The notes: a model not told the origin generated them from the sequence alone. A stretch of 64,000 nucleotides of DNA from Endotrypanum monterogeii (GCA_000333855.2 CM007320.1:2097828-2161827); one strand, 5' to 3'. Positions 44,505 through 55,672 are shown, counted from the stretch's first letter. A program made the numbers and translations.

Positions 44505-45839
44505 TCACTGGAGCCATTCCTTGAGATAGGTGCAGCTCTTCGGGTTCACCACGCCGCGACACGAAGCGGAACACTGCTCTAGGAGTGGACAACCAAGGCA
44601 GGGGAGGCCCACCGCAGGCATATAAGACCAGCTGTCAGCCGCATCCTTGGCAGACGGCTGCGAGACTGGCGCGGGCTCCCAAAGACTAGACTGACGCAAG
44701 ACATCCATGGCGCTGCGGCCGACTGCATCACCCTCCATGTCAGGAAAAGACCCACCACTCCCGACTCCAGCACGACCGTAGCCACCGGCACCGTGAGCAG
44801 CCGATACTGAAGAAGAGAGAGCTGCTGACAAATACTCAGGAGATCCTTGTGCGGAGTCATTATCGTGGCGCCCGCGCCTCGACGCTGGTGCCTCCAGCCC
44901 TGGGGACATGGGCCGTTGACGGATACGCCGTGCTTGGACTGTAAAGTGGCGCATCACACTTTGGCCGCACGCCAGCTGATACTGGGGTGTATTGACTACC
45001 TCCGTTGTTGCGGGTATGAGCATCTCCCACACACCGTCAAGGACGAGAGTGTTGACGAGGGTTCGCAGATCCTGCTCGGAGAGATGTTTCGCTAAGAAGG
45101 CGCAGCTGCCAGCGCCGCCGCCAGGTCGCTGCCCTGCCGAATTAATCATTGTCAAGATAACGGGAAGGTTTCCAGGCTGCGTGGACCCGTCGCCCAGATG
45201 CTGCGCTGCGTACGCTGTACTAGACGGCGCGTTGCCATTGCCACGGCTACCGCCAGCGCTCTGCAGTCCCTCGACATGACGCTTGATTTGTTCGAAGCTC
45301 ACCATCCGCCGCGTTGATACGAATCGCGTGAGTTCTCGCCGCCATTCATCCACAAAGGCAACATCGATATCCTCGCCACAGTACATAGCGCCCCCGGTGA
45401 TGTGAGATGAAGGGTCAATGTTAAACAGTGTGTATATGCGCTTCGCACGGTTTGTGAAAGAGCGGTGCTCCTTTATAAGGTTCTTTGCCGTCAGCGCCGT
45501 TAGAGCCTTGCCGAGCTCCGTCTTGGGCATACGTACCTTACTTAGCAGCTGTGTCTGATCGATTCCACTGGACCCACTCGCCCGCACTGCGTCGAGAACT
45601 AGGGAAAGATTTTCGTTAATGTTGTTCACAATGGAAATGTATATCTGCGTGTCGGCACCGTTGCCGCGGTGCAGGCGCACCTTATTTTGCTCCATCAGCT
45701 GGCGCACAGCACCCTCACCGCCACTGGTGCCAAGCTGCAGCTCTTTCTTGAGACGCTCATAAGGAATGGCCTCCTCCGCACACGTTGAGAGGCGCTGCAA
45801 GATGCGCTGCTCTACCGTCATGGAAGAGGAGAGGGACAT
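44505..45839 (-). CDS. RPC34: RNA polymerase III subunit RPC34 (RPC6/POLR3F family)
   Basis: A 444-residue protein. RPC34 belongs to the Pol III-specific trimer that helps open promoters of tRNA, 5S and snRNA genes in the nucleus. Two winged-helix domains lie at about 1-75 and 76-145. The run KRIYTLFNIDPSSHITGG followed by YCGEDID matches the conserved KKVYMLYNL-x-TGG block of the family. The C-terminus has cysteines at 414, 417, 423, 427 and 436, the last in SCTYLKEWL. This corresponds to the family's C-terminal Fe-S cluster-binding motif that ends CxY(M/L)xEWL. Between them, residues about 190-225 and 300-400 are low-complexity Gly/Ser-rich insertions, making the protein over 100 residues longer than typical animal or yeast forms. 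The ATG lies about 17 nt after a strong pyrimidine tract and AG at 45857-45858. Met7 is an alternative start. Confidence 0.92.
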   Translation of the reverse strand: MSLSSSMTVEQRILQRLSTCAEEAIPYERLKKELQLGTSGGEGAVRQLMEQNKVRLHRGNGADTQIYISIVNNINENLSLVLDAVRASGSSGIDQTQLLSKVRMPKTELGKALTALTAKNLIKEHRSFTNRAKRIYTLFNIDPSSHITGGAMYCGEDIDVAFVDEWRRELTRFVSTRRMVSFEQIKRHVEGLQSAGGSRGNGNAPSSTAYAAQHLGDGSTQPGNLPVILTMINSAGQRPGGGAGSCAFLAKHLSEQDLRTLVNTLVLDGVWEMLIPATTEVVNTPQYQLACGQSVMRHFTVQARRIRQRPMSPGLEAPASRRGRHDNDSAQGSPEYLSAALSSSVSAAHGAGGYGRAGVGSGGSFPDMEGDAVGRSAMDVLRQSSLWEPAPVSQPSAKDAADSWSYMPAVGLPCLGCPLLEQCSASCRGVVNPKSCTYLKEWLQ

Positions 45840-46030
45840 TTCTGTTTTATGAGTGACTTGTGGCCAGGAAAGAGAAGGGGGCGAGGGGGCGAGGGGGCGA
45901 GGGGCTTATGTCAAACCAACCCGACAAAGAAATATGCACGCTCAAATGCGATTCCGCGTGCGCAAGAAGTGTGGATGGGGCCGAAAGGAATTGTTATCCC
46001 CGGAATCGATTCCCCACCCCGCAAAAACGG

Positions 46031-46064
<34 letters not shown>

Positions 46065-48749
46065 CGCCACGGCACTAGTAGTGGTGGTGTGGTTGGGCGG
46101 TGGCGGAGAAAGAGGCAGAAGAAAAAGAAGAAAGCGCTTGATGGGAAGGGAAATAGTGAAATACTGTTGTTGTTGTTTTTTTGCCTCGGATGGTGCCCCT
46201 CTCAAGAGCGCCGTGCGACCCGGAGGAGTGAGAATCTCTCAGGAGAAATTTGGCGCTCCCTCCCCACACCCGAACACGTATTTGTGTGTGGGCGTTGGTG
46301 TGTACGAGTGCATGCTGAATCACAGCAGAGAGACACACACACACACACACACACACCAGTGGGGTCGTGAAAATGAAGATACAAACGCACACACGAATAA
46401 AATGCATTCAAATGCATGTATTAGAGGATTTTTTTTTAAGAGAGAGAACTCGAGTGGTAACGGAATTGAGCACCATGCACATGGATTAGTGAAGATCTGC
46501 GTGAGGAGATCTACATGTCCGCCCTTACAGAAGGCGTTCAGGAGAGAGAGAATCCCCCGCCTCGCGTTGTCAGCGTCTTTCTCCGCCAGCGAATCTGAAC
46601 CTTGCGTAACACAGAGCTTCCATATGACGAGAGAAAAAAGAAATAAAAAAGGAAATCATTACAGCAAAAAATGACTGCGGTCATACAAGATGACTCAGGT
46701 GTGAGACCGTGCGCTCGTGTGCGCATCACCACACGGACTACTGTAGAATGTCAATTAATCAACCCTCTCTTTTTTTTCCCCCGGTTGTTTCCTGGTCCGG
46801 TGCTTTACGTGTTCATATGTCGCCAACCTGTATTCCCGCGTCGAAGTGTGTGCCTCGATCACACACCACACCACACACACGGGCGGTTTCTTTTCACCAA
46901 CACAACAACAGAAACAACAACAAGAGCGCAGGAGCAGGGAGTGCGAGAAGCCAAATATGCTCCGTCCAAGTATGCAGGTGACCACGAACAACCACATTCC
47001 CAAAAAAGTGATGAGGGAATAGATAGTCACAACATCACAACTCTGAACACACAAGAACAAAAACATTTAAGCCGCTACCTACACGACTGGTATAGTGAGC
47101 CTTTGCCGGGTCTATGGTACCCCTCCCCCCACCCAGCATACTCCCCCACCCCCAGTAAGCATGTATCCCTCATCCTTCCTCCACAGGGCAATCTCCCCTG
47201 GTGGCGGAGTGGCAGCTTACACACGCCACAGCAATGCGGAAGCGCACATCCGAGCTCGAACCCTCTCTCAGGCGGTACCCACTACCCGTCTGACACACAC
47301 ACCCCTGCCCCCCTCCTGTCCAGCAAAGTTGTCAACGAGAAAAGGTCAACAAAATCGGAAAAAAAAAGGGGGAGGGGGATAATGAGAAATTCATGGGACA
47401 TGAGAGAAAAATGTGGCGTGTAGTAGTAGTAGAGAGACCGATACTTGTCCAACAGAAGCCTCTAACGACACAGACGCGAACGCGGCCTCTCGGGAGAAAA
47501 AAAAAAGGACGAATGCACGCGCGTCATGGATTGCGCAATGTCATTGTTTGTAACGAGAGAGAATGGCGTACGGACGCTGGCAAACACAATGAATTGACGC
47601 CTCCGGGGAAGAGGGGCCTCCTCTCTCGTCACGACATATCTCCGCTCTCTCGACCCGTTCTGTTCAGATCATCAGCATCACCGCCTCAGTGCACACAAAG
47701 AAACACAACAACGCCCAACCCTTCCTCTCCATTTTCCCGCATGCGATCAACTCCCACCGCTTTTTTTTTACGCGAAAAAATCCCCTAAAAGGAACAACAC
47801 AACCTAGCCCCTGGTTTAGATACCCTATCAAAAGAAAGACACACGCGCACAATAGCGCAAGAGGGGAGAGAGGTGGAGCAAAGCAATATGTCCACACAAA
47901 TAAATAATAAAAATTGGAGGAGGGCGAGAAAAGTTAACAGATCAAAAACGCCACAACAACAGAAAAAATAAAAAAAAATTAAAAAGGAATGAGACGAGTA
48001 GATCCCCCCATTCGACACCATCGCCCCACTGGGCAGCTGACAGGCATGAGGAATTCTTCGGAAAAAGCGGGGAATGAACAACACAACAATAGCCGATGTA
48101 CCTCAAAAGCACTGCTCCTCTTCCACGGAATGAAAAAAAAAAAAAGAAGGAGGTCCTCCTCAAAACACAGACAACGTCAGAGACACATACCACAGCAACC
48201 AGAGGGGAGAAACATGTCACAAAGGGAGAAGGGGGGGAGAGAGCGAGCGACACCTGAAACAAATCACAACAAACAAACAAAAAAAAAGAACACACACGCG
48301 TATTCTCTCCTCTTCCTGTTCCCCCTACCCACCATCCTATTCAGCGTAAGTATCTTCTTTCGTATACTTTCTTTCGTGCTTTTTTTTTTCCCCGGTAGGG
48401 TCACGAACACACAAGCAAAAATGGAAAAGTGAATGGTCAACGAAATAAGTACCGGAAGAGATGAGGAGAAATAAGGCATCTATAGACTCGCTGGGCGTGA
48501 GTGACCGTGTTGGCAACGGAATGTCGATGGCCTCCAGACAACCACAGGCACTAAATCGGCATCGTACGCCTTGTTTAGGCTCCGCATACCCCCCCCCTCT
48601 CTCCCTCTCGTGTGGACTGGAATTGCACATCAAGCGAGCAATAAAAAAGAAGGGGGCACTCGCCCCGATCCTGATCTTGCGCACCTATCGCCACCATCCA
48701 CTCTCTGTCGTGCACCCCCCCCAGTCCTCATCCCCATTTCGCGAGGTGA
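45840..48749. other. 2.9-kb spacer between acyltransferase-like and RPC34 genes
   Basis: It holds a CA tract at 46030-46062 and another at 46333-46356. Two plus-strand ATG frames (45849-46370, His-Thr-rich; 46671-47423, 250 codons) run against every gene here and show no domain; they are discussed as rejected or low-interest. The rest looks like UTR sequence. Confidence 0.55.
45857..45858 (-). promoter_or_regulatory. Candidate trans-splice acceptor AG for RPC34
   Basis: The minus sense reads a C/T-rich tract (complement of about 45868-45905, CGCCCCCTTCTCTTTCC) followed by GGCCACAAG. This leaves a 5' UTR of about 17 nt before the ATG at 45839. Confidence 0.55.
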
Positions 48750-50636
48750 TCACTTTGGAGATTCGGTGGCAGGGGGATTGGCGCCGGGCACGCCCCCGAG
48801 TAATTGAAATAAGGTGTTGCTAGACAGCATCAGAGAGGCCTCCAGGTCTGCCACATTCGCTGCTGGGCTGTTTGTGAAGGCAGATAGAGAAACCCGTACC
48901 TCATGTTCATCAATGACGTACCCAAGACCGTAGCCGTTGCTCTGTGCAGGGCCTAAGGTGTAGTACCGCAGCCACGGCTCACTAAATTCGCGTGTGCTCA
49001 GGACGGGCGTGCTCATTTTGAGAAATAGGTCGTCCTCAAAAAAGGCGAGAGCGGCCTTGTCGCCATTGATGCGTGCAACGTGACGTAGCGCCATGAGATG
49101 ACGGTCATAGCCCTCTCCGCGAGTTGCAGCAGCCCGGAGAGCACTGTGTTGATCACTTGCAGCGCCAAATAGCTTAACAAGCGTCTCCTTGCCCCTTGTG
49201 TCAAGGGCCGCAGCGGCCTCGCCGTCCTGCTGGTGCTGTGCGAGGTGTTTCGCCAGCTCCAGCATCTCCAAGGAGGCCGTGTGCATCAGCTCCGATGTAC
49301 CGTGAAAAAAGTTGGCTGTACTGCACATCTTCGTCACGTTGCACAGCTTGTTGCGCATTTTGTGGATGGCTAGCTGGAGACATACTTGCACAAAAGCATC
49401 CGGCTCCACCCTCAGCGCAGACAGCTGCGCCCTTCCAAAGGGTATATGGATAGAGTGCACCTCAGTGTCCTCTACAATCGACAGCGCCTCTTGGCGCGCC
49501 GCGCGAATATGTGAAACGAACGACTTCCCGTATGTTACGCTCAGCGGACGCACAAAGCCGCTCACAGCAGCGCCATCGATGCTGTCCGTCGATATATCGC
49601 TTTTAGGTTGCCTCTTGAGGATAGATAGAACGTCACCTATCCACTTGGTCCAGTGGACGCGGTCGCTCGCTGTCGTGTCGAGGTTAAACGCGACCTGCCC
49701 ATCCTCGGAGACGATCATCTGATGTTTGTCATACCAACGGTTCTCCAGCTCCTCCTTGCTGCCGTGCAAGGCAGAGGCCTCTGCGAGGCTCTCATCGCTG
49801 CACCACTTCGTACTGTCGAGACACACAACTAAGATGCTTTCGTGGAAAAGATGCAGTACCTCGGCGTTCTCTGGGGTCTTGATAAGCTCCTGATACGCCT
49901 GGCCCCACACTGCGCGGTTGCCAGCAGTCAAGACCGATACAGGAGAGGTGTTGTCCTGGTCGGGCGTGATGTTGAGAATCAGTTCGAAGGATTTTTTAAT
50001 GAGCTGGCGGTCGATTACGCGTTGCTGCTCGTCAAAGACGCGGACCATGTAAGGGTGGCCGTCGTGCAGCACTATAATGTGGTTCAGCTTCTCCAGGGGA
50101 GTGGTGTGTACCAGATCCGCCTCCTTGGAGGGGATGAGGCTTCGACCAAACTCTGTGAGAAGCGATGACACGTCGCACTGCGCAGCTTCTGGGTCAGCCG
50201 GGATGGAAACGCCGCTGGTTCGCACCTCCTGTATCCAGCACGCGATCCCGTAGGTGAAGGCCGAGGCTACCCCAGCCTGCGACCTATCGACCCCGGGGAT
50301 ATCTTGCTTCAAGACGAAGCTTACATTCCTGTTCACCTCCAGTGGGGAGCGGCTGTTGAGGGCTGCCTGTGACAAGAGATCCTCCACATATGTGAATGGT
50401 GCCTTCCCAGACTCTGCGGCAGCCCTGTCTGCCTCCACAAGACTTCTCTGAATGACAGGGGCAGAAGACTCGATGAAGGCGTCCAACTTGGAGAGATGAG
50501 GCGCTGCCACCTCCGGTGACCACAGTGCCCGCAAGGAAGCGCGATACCCATCCATAGAGGACATGACAGAGGGGATTGGTAGACGTGGCAACCTGAGCAC
50601 GTTGCCCTGCAGCTCGGTGGCGCTGATACGCTTCAT
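48750..50636 (-). CDS. Carnitine/choline acyltransferase-fold protein, probably catalytically dead
   Basis: The open frame extends to 50663 only through a GTG; the first ATG is 50636, giving 628 residues, the usual family length. Family members move acyl groups between CoA and carnitine or choline. Family blocks in order: N-terminal LPRLPIPSV (near 18-26); NRWYDKHQMIVSEDGQ (near 299-314); PDAFVQVCLQLA (near 412-423); GPAQSNGYGLGY and VRVSLSAF near 562-588. Yet key residues are changed. The catalytic GLNxEHSxxD block reads AFNLDTTASD, with Thr321 at the position of the catalytic His. The CoA-binding lysine block, typically YGKxxIKKxRxSPD, reads FGRAQLSALRVEPD. The (R/G)RTETIRS block reads GTSELMHTAS. 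Fold kept but active site lost is the likely state; a divergent active enzyme is not excluded. No clear targeting signal or C-terminal SKL is seen, so location is unknown. Confidence 0.85.
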   Translation of the reverse strand: MKRISATELQGNVLRLPRLPIPSVMSSMDGYRASLRALWSPEVAAPHLSKLDAFIESSAPVIQRSLVEADRAAAESGKAPFTYVEDLLSQAALNSRSPLEVNRNVSFVLKQDIPGVDRSQAGVASAFTYGIACWIQEVRTSGVSIPADPEAAQCDVSSLLTEFGRSLIPSKEADLVHTTPLEKLNHIIVLHDGHPYMVRVFDEQQRVIDRQLIKKSFELILNITPDQDNTSPVSVLTAGNRAVWGQAYQELIKTPENAEVLHLFHESILVVCLDSTKWCSDESLAEASALHGSKEELENRWYDKHQMIVSEDGQVAFNLDTTASDRVHWTKWIGDVLSILKRQPKSDISTDSIDGAAVSGFVRPLSVTYGKSFVSHIRAARQEALSIVEDTEVHSIHIPFGRAQLSALRVEPDAFVQVCLQLAIHKMRNKLCNVTKMCSTANFFHGTSELMHTASLEMLELAKHLAQHQQDGEAAAALDTRGKETLVKLFGAASDQHSALRAAATRGEGYDRHLMALRHVARINGDKAALAFFEDDLFLKMSTPVLSTREFSEPWLRYYTLGPAQSNGYGLGYVIDEHEVRVSLSAFTNSPAANVADLEASLMLSSNTLFQLLGGVPGANPPATESPK

Positions 50637-51794
50637 GGTGAGGTAACGAGAGATAAGTCTCACAAAAAGGTGCGCGGAGGCCAGAATAACAAGGAAACGA
50701 AAAAAAAAAGGAGTGTGAGAGATAAATCAAAAATGAGGTGTGGCACAGTAAAGATGTGAAATATAAACAATAATAATAATAATAAAGGTGAATCGCCGCA
50801 CCGCTTCTTCGGTGAACGCCACTCACGAACAATAAATGGATTTCTTGCGACAAGGTTCAGCTCTCTCTCTCCCGTATTTTCTCTCGTGTAAGATAGCGAG
50901 AGAACACGGTGATAGCACACAAGACCAGCAGTCAATACAGGACAAATCAAAAATTTTAAACAGTTAATGGAGCAAAAGAAAAATGTGAAGATCAAAAAAA
51001 AAAAAGGTCTCAAAACTGAGCTTTGAGTTGAGTGACACCAACTTTTTGTCCCGTCCTCACCGTTCGAAACTATACAAAACGCCTCTGCGCGTTTGTGTGA
51101 AGCAAAGCTACGAGAAGAGAGCGAATAAATGTCAAAACAAAAAAAAAGCGTGTGGTTGTGTGTGTAGACGCGATACAAAATAAGCGCGCATGCACCAGCT
51201 CTGTCTTTTCTGTTGAGATCAGTCTCGACAGTTCTCCCGTCCTCGCTCTCTCTCTCTCTTTACTGGTGCGTGAATACGCGTTCCCTGACGCACACGCACA
51301 CGCTTCTGTTTTATCGGCAGTGAGCGGCAAAAATAGGAGGAGGGCGGGGTGGTGTTGCGCTACAATAAGATAATTCACTTCTGTTAGCTGCACTTCTATC
51401 GCTGTCTCTGTAACAAGACAGGGAGGGAGGGAGGGAGGAAGGAAGGAAGGGGGAAAGGAGATAACAAACTCCGCTGTCTCGTTGCGCACTCAAGGACAGC
51501 CGCAAATTGATTTCTGCAGGAAAAAAACACACGAACGAAAAACGATAAGAGTGCGTACGACAAATTTCAAGCGCGCGCGTGAGGGAGGCCGACGCCTTGG
51601 TCGCCTCTCTTTCTATTATGTGAATTTTTCCACTTAGATGCTTAACTACGACTGCCTCGCGTCTGAGTAACAGAAAATTTACACGGACACCCACTGAAAG
51701 TGAAGTAAACACACACACACAAATATATATTGTGGCAAAGCCAAGTCCACGGAAAGGAAAACTACACACAGCGTTGATTGCACGTGTCTGTATG

Positions 51795-51844
<50 letters not shown>

Positions 51845-52132
51845 GTACGTGTGCCTCTGTTCGTTTTTTTTCCCTCTTCTTTGTTCGCCAGCGATTTTTT
51901 TTTTCGGTGGTTACTTTTGTTGCTTTTGATTCTGCTACTCTGGCTGATTGTGTGATGAACGATTCTCCGATGTAAGGGTGGATAATTTCTTTTTTTTTGG
52001 AAGAAGAAGAGATAGAAAAACAGCAGCAACACGGATCGAGTCGTTTATCATGTGCAGGTGCTCTTTTTTATTGCTCTTCTCCCTCCAACTTACTCGAGGG
52101 TACGTGTATGTGTATGTATTCTCTGCGTATTC

Positions 52133-52166
<34 letters not shown>

Positions 52167-54047
52167 CGTGCGTGCGTGTGTTTGAGCGAGCTTCTATTCT
52201 TATCGCCACCGTGTACATGCAGCAAACAGATCAAAGATGTACGTGAGCAAAAGAGCAACAAGAAAAGTGGAGGAGGAGAGAGATAAATAAGAAGGAAGAT
52301 TCATCAGTGATCACGGCAGGAGACACGTTGAGTGCTTGACACTGCGTCGCGGACTGTTGGTGGGCATCACAGATGAATACAGCCCCCCCCCTTGTCTTGT
52401 TGGCCACACCGGCTCACAACGCCACATTGCGGGCTTTGAGAGGCGAAAGATTAAAACATTATGTCCTCCAGCTGTTCGACATCGGACCGCACTGTGCAGG
52501 AAAGTACAAAAAAGAACAGGGAAAAAAAGACTCTTCTGCGCGGATAGGGAGACTACACAGGAGCACACTTTTTTTTTCTGGGGGGGGGAGGGCGGGGGGT
52601 TGATTCTGGCCATAGCGAAGGAGGCAGAGGAGGGAAGAGGGCTACCAGTCCCTCACAAATACTCTCCCTCCCACAAGCCCCGCCCCGACGGAAGTACCTC
52701 CTGTGCCTGCGACGGGTACTACACAGATGAGAGCTTTCACTGGCACTTTTTGTGTGTGAAGGCGAAACAGGGGAAAAAAAAGGCACAAAAGATCTGCACA
52801 AGGTCTTAAATGCCGTTGTATGTGCTCGATGGCACATCCCTCACGTACACATTCTCTGCACTCCACGCCTCTGCACTCCACGCCCCCTCCCCCTTTTATG
52901 TTTTCCTTCTTGTTCTTCCTCCTACGCTATCACACACAAAGGCAAACCTCTCTGCACGTTTGCATACTCTATTCAAAGGAAAACGTGGTGGTTACCGTGA
53001 CAAGTATGAAAAATGGATAGATGTAACGGAAGCCATCACATCAGCACACACACACACACACACACACACTTGCCTTTGTATGTGTATATGAAAGGGAGTG
53101 TATATGTACGTGAAAGGGAAGAGGGATATATCCCCGCTACAGGCGATGAGATGTGTCATGAGGAGCGCACGCAAATATATATATTTGTATTTTTCTTTGT
53201 CCAGGTGGAGTTAACCGAATCAGAAAAAAAAAAAGTCGAGCAAAAGAATGTGGACACTCAACCATACGAACAAATGACAACCGAAACAGCAAAACCATCA
53301 CAGACCCTACATGATCGGCGCACAAGAGATACAGCACACGCACAGTGCCCCTCAAGAGCGAAACACGAAAAAAAAAAGGGGAGGCAAATACGAACTAATC
53401 ACCAACGGGCACACACACATACACAGAGAGAGAGAGAGACAGAAACACAAAAAGGGGAGAGAGAACGGAAGAGGCAAACAACGTCAAGATCGTGGTAAAA
53501 TTTTTCAACATTACTGAGAAACCCCAACAAGACAATAAACATCGGCATCACTTTTTTTTTTGGGGGGGGGGCGCTCCCATACCCTCCAGCACACAGACCC
53601 CGACCTCCGTAACTCCACTTTCAGGAGGGGGGGGGTCCTTCCGTCCTCCGAGTGCAGCTGTGAGGCAATCGCCACCAAAATGAAATGAGACCGTTCAAAT
53701 GTTGAGCAGCAGCGCACCCCTCTACGCTTCAGACCAGTAAAACAGAAAGAAAAAAAAGTGGACTACGCAGTTCATGACGGATTCCGGACAGAAACAGCAG
53801 CAGCAACGACCGGAGAGAAGATATGGAAAGAACTAGGGGACGCATGAGAACAGCCATGAGACACTAGGAGCGGTCGCAGACTGAACACCACAGAAAGTGT
53901 TCAACCAACCCCGCAAACGGAAAAAAATTAACAAAACAGGAAACAAAAAGGGGGAGATGAAAACAATACAAAGGTACACAGTAACGAATAGTCGCACTTG
54001 AATAACGCTACGAGTGACATGATGCCCCCCGCCCCCTCTTCAACTGC
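50637..54047. other. 3.4-kb spacer between chaperone and acyltransferase-like genes
   Basis: No supportable gene. It contains TG tracts at 51809-51838 and 52133-52159, a CA tract at 53044-53069, a GA tract at 53425-53439, a GGGA array at 51420-51450 and a T(n)G(n) junction. A pyrimidine-rich tract in the minus sense (complement of 50676-50715) with AG near 50659-50660 is the likely acceptor of the acyltransferase-like gene. Confidence 0.55.
53552..53571. repeat. T(10)G(10) homopolymer junction
   Basis: Ten T then ten G. Fifth perfect copy, about 34 kb from the nearest other one. An interrupted variant lies at 52569-52600. Confidence 0.9.
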
Positions 54048-55133
54048 TCACTCCGCCCCCCCCCCTCCTGCTCCTCCTCCCGCCCCCTCCTCCTTCGCAC
54101 CCTCCTCCACGGTCCAGCCACGAATCACCTCATCATACGCGACCTCGCTGTACTTGTCAAATATTAGCGGATCTGTTGGGCTCAGGTAATTGAAGTTACC
54201 TTTGGCAAAGTCCTCGTCCGGAATGCGGTCGAACAGAGCCGTGTGAAATCGGATGTAATGCACCAGAGTGTAGTACGTATACAACGGCACATCCTCCGGA
54301 CGCGGAAGAGGGCAAAACTTCATCAGGAATCCCATGAGCATCATGTCCGCCCCCGGACCGTCGTGCAGCAACGCCTCCTCAAAGTTGACAGCCGTCACGT
54401 AGTACATGTCTCGGATGTAGTATTTGATTTTGTTCAGCGGTGGGCGACCCATGATGTCCTCGGACGTCGCTGCCCAGCCATCGAACATGGTCACCAGCAA
54501 CTCTTCCAGAACCTCCCGGCGCCGGTTGAACTTCTCAATCGGAATACTTGTGGCACGACGGCTGACGAGGTGGACATGCAACACATACAGCCAATATGTC
54601 AAATCCATTTCAGCGTACTCGAGATCAAAAAGATCCTTCCACTCGGGGAGCGAAATATGGTGGCATAGGTGACCAGATATGAACTCGGATACGGCACGCA
54701 CTTGTCCGCCCATTGTCATCCACCGCGGCCGCTCGCCTTCGTAGATCGCCATCGAAGATGGGTCTCGTACATCGATCCCTTTGTAGCGCTCCGAGTTCTC
54801 CTCCACTAACTTTCCCAGAAGCTGTTCAGCGGGTTGGATGTCGGTCGTTGCGCGCGGCGTCAAGAATTGATCGGGAATAGGCCTCAAAAACTTCTCCTCA
54901 CTAACCGTTTTGAACTCATTGCCTAGGCTGGCCCATGCAGCCCCTGCCATCCACGACGTCGACACAGTCGTAGAGACAGAAGAGGAGGCTACTGCACCAC
55001 CGTTGGTGATCGACGATGACGTAGATGCAGAGGGAACGCTCTCGTTGCTCCCACTGCTGCCGCTTGAGGTATCACTCCTGCCAGCTGCGATCACTGTCCT
55101 CTCCACGAGTCGCCAGGCATTCCTAGAAAACAT
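54048..55133 (-). CDS. UQCC1: Cbp3/UQCC1-like ubiquinol-cytochrome c chaperone
   Basis: The codon at 55139 is GTG; the first ATG is at 55133, giving 361 residues. The Cbp3/UQCC1 family acts in mitochondria on newly made cytochrome b during complex III assembly. The N-terminus MFSRNAWRLVERTVIAAGR is Arg-rich with an amphipathic pattern, as in a mitochondrial presequence, followed by a Ser/Thr-rich linker of about 40 residues. The family domain lies at about 178-312: a YWLYVLHVHLVSRR helix, EVLEELLVTMFDGW, a YYIRDMYYVTAVNFEEALL helix and a YYTLVHYIRFHTALFD helix, which follow the family's order and spacing (WxxxxLHVWM, a short Phe/Trp-Glu-Asp stretch, a tyrosine-rich helix, a final LxxYVRxQ helix). 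The last 15 residues are Gly/Ala/Glu-rich low complexity. Assignment rests on pattern similarity, not strict identity. No clear splice acceptor was found upstream. Confidence 0.82.
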   Translation of the reverse strand: MFSRNAWRLVERTVIAAGRSDTSSGSSGSNESVPSASTSSSITNGGAVASSSVSTTVSTSWMAGAAWASLGNEFKTVSEEKFLRPIPDQFLTPRATTDIQPAEQLLGKLVEENSERYKGIDVRDPSSMAIYEGERPRWMTMGGQVRAVSEFISGHLCHHISLPEWKDLFDLEYAEMDLTYWLYVLHVHLVSRRATSIPIEKFNRRREVLEELLVTMFDGWAATSEDIMGRPPLNKIKYYIRDMYYVTAVNFEEALLHDGPGADMMLMGFLMKFCPLPRPEDVPLYTYYTLVHYIRFHTALFDRIPDEDFAKGNFNYLSPTDPLIFDKYSEVAYDEVIRGWTVEEGAKEEGAGGGAGGGGAE

Positions 55134-55619
55134 TGCCACCTGACGTCTAATTATTTTTTTTTTCTAGACCCAATTAGTGACTTGCGTGTTGAAGGTAGTG
55201 CAAAGCAGTGCTTCGGCGGTACTCTCTCTCTATGGGATGCCAAGAATCGGAAAGGTAGTGCGCACTGGGTCCCCTGCTTTGTGTTGTGTCGTGTGCAGCG
55301 TGCAGCCATGCGCCTCTGTGAAGTCCGCTGTCGGAAAGAACCACGGAAAGCCGCGAGATAAATAAAAAATTTCGCCCACAAGACTACTTGCACAAAGGAG
55401 ATGTCTCTTTTATTAGTGATTTTTATTATGTTATGCTTTCCTTTCTTTCCGACACTTCCCTAAGGCGCACCGGACTCTTGTGGTGTGCAACGACTCCTTC
55501 CCCCGCCCGCCAGAAGTCAACAGTACGTGATATCGATCTATGTAAAGAGCGATCTAGACAGGCCGCGTAGTGTGGTGTTCAGGAGTTGGGCGCGCCATAA
55601 ACCCGTAGGAGCGTGCAAA

Positions 55620-55672
<53 letters not shown>

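Noticed and set aside
45849..46370. Plus-strand 173-codon ATG frame
   Set aside because: His-Thr repeats come from a CA microsatellite and Lys runs from poly-A; the orientation opposes the gene array and no domain is seen.
50637..50663. Upstream extension of the acyltransferase-like gene
   Set aside because: The first codon of the extension is GTG; the first ATG at 50636 lies right before the family's N-terminal LPRLPIPS block. Similar non-ATG extensions were dropped at 24119, 38157, 55139 and 56839.
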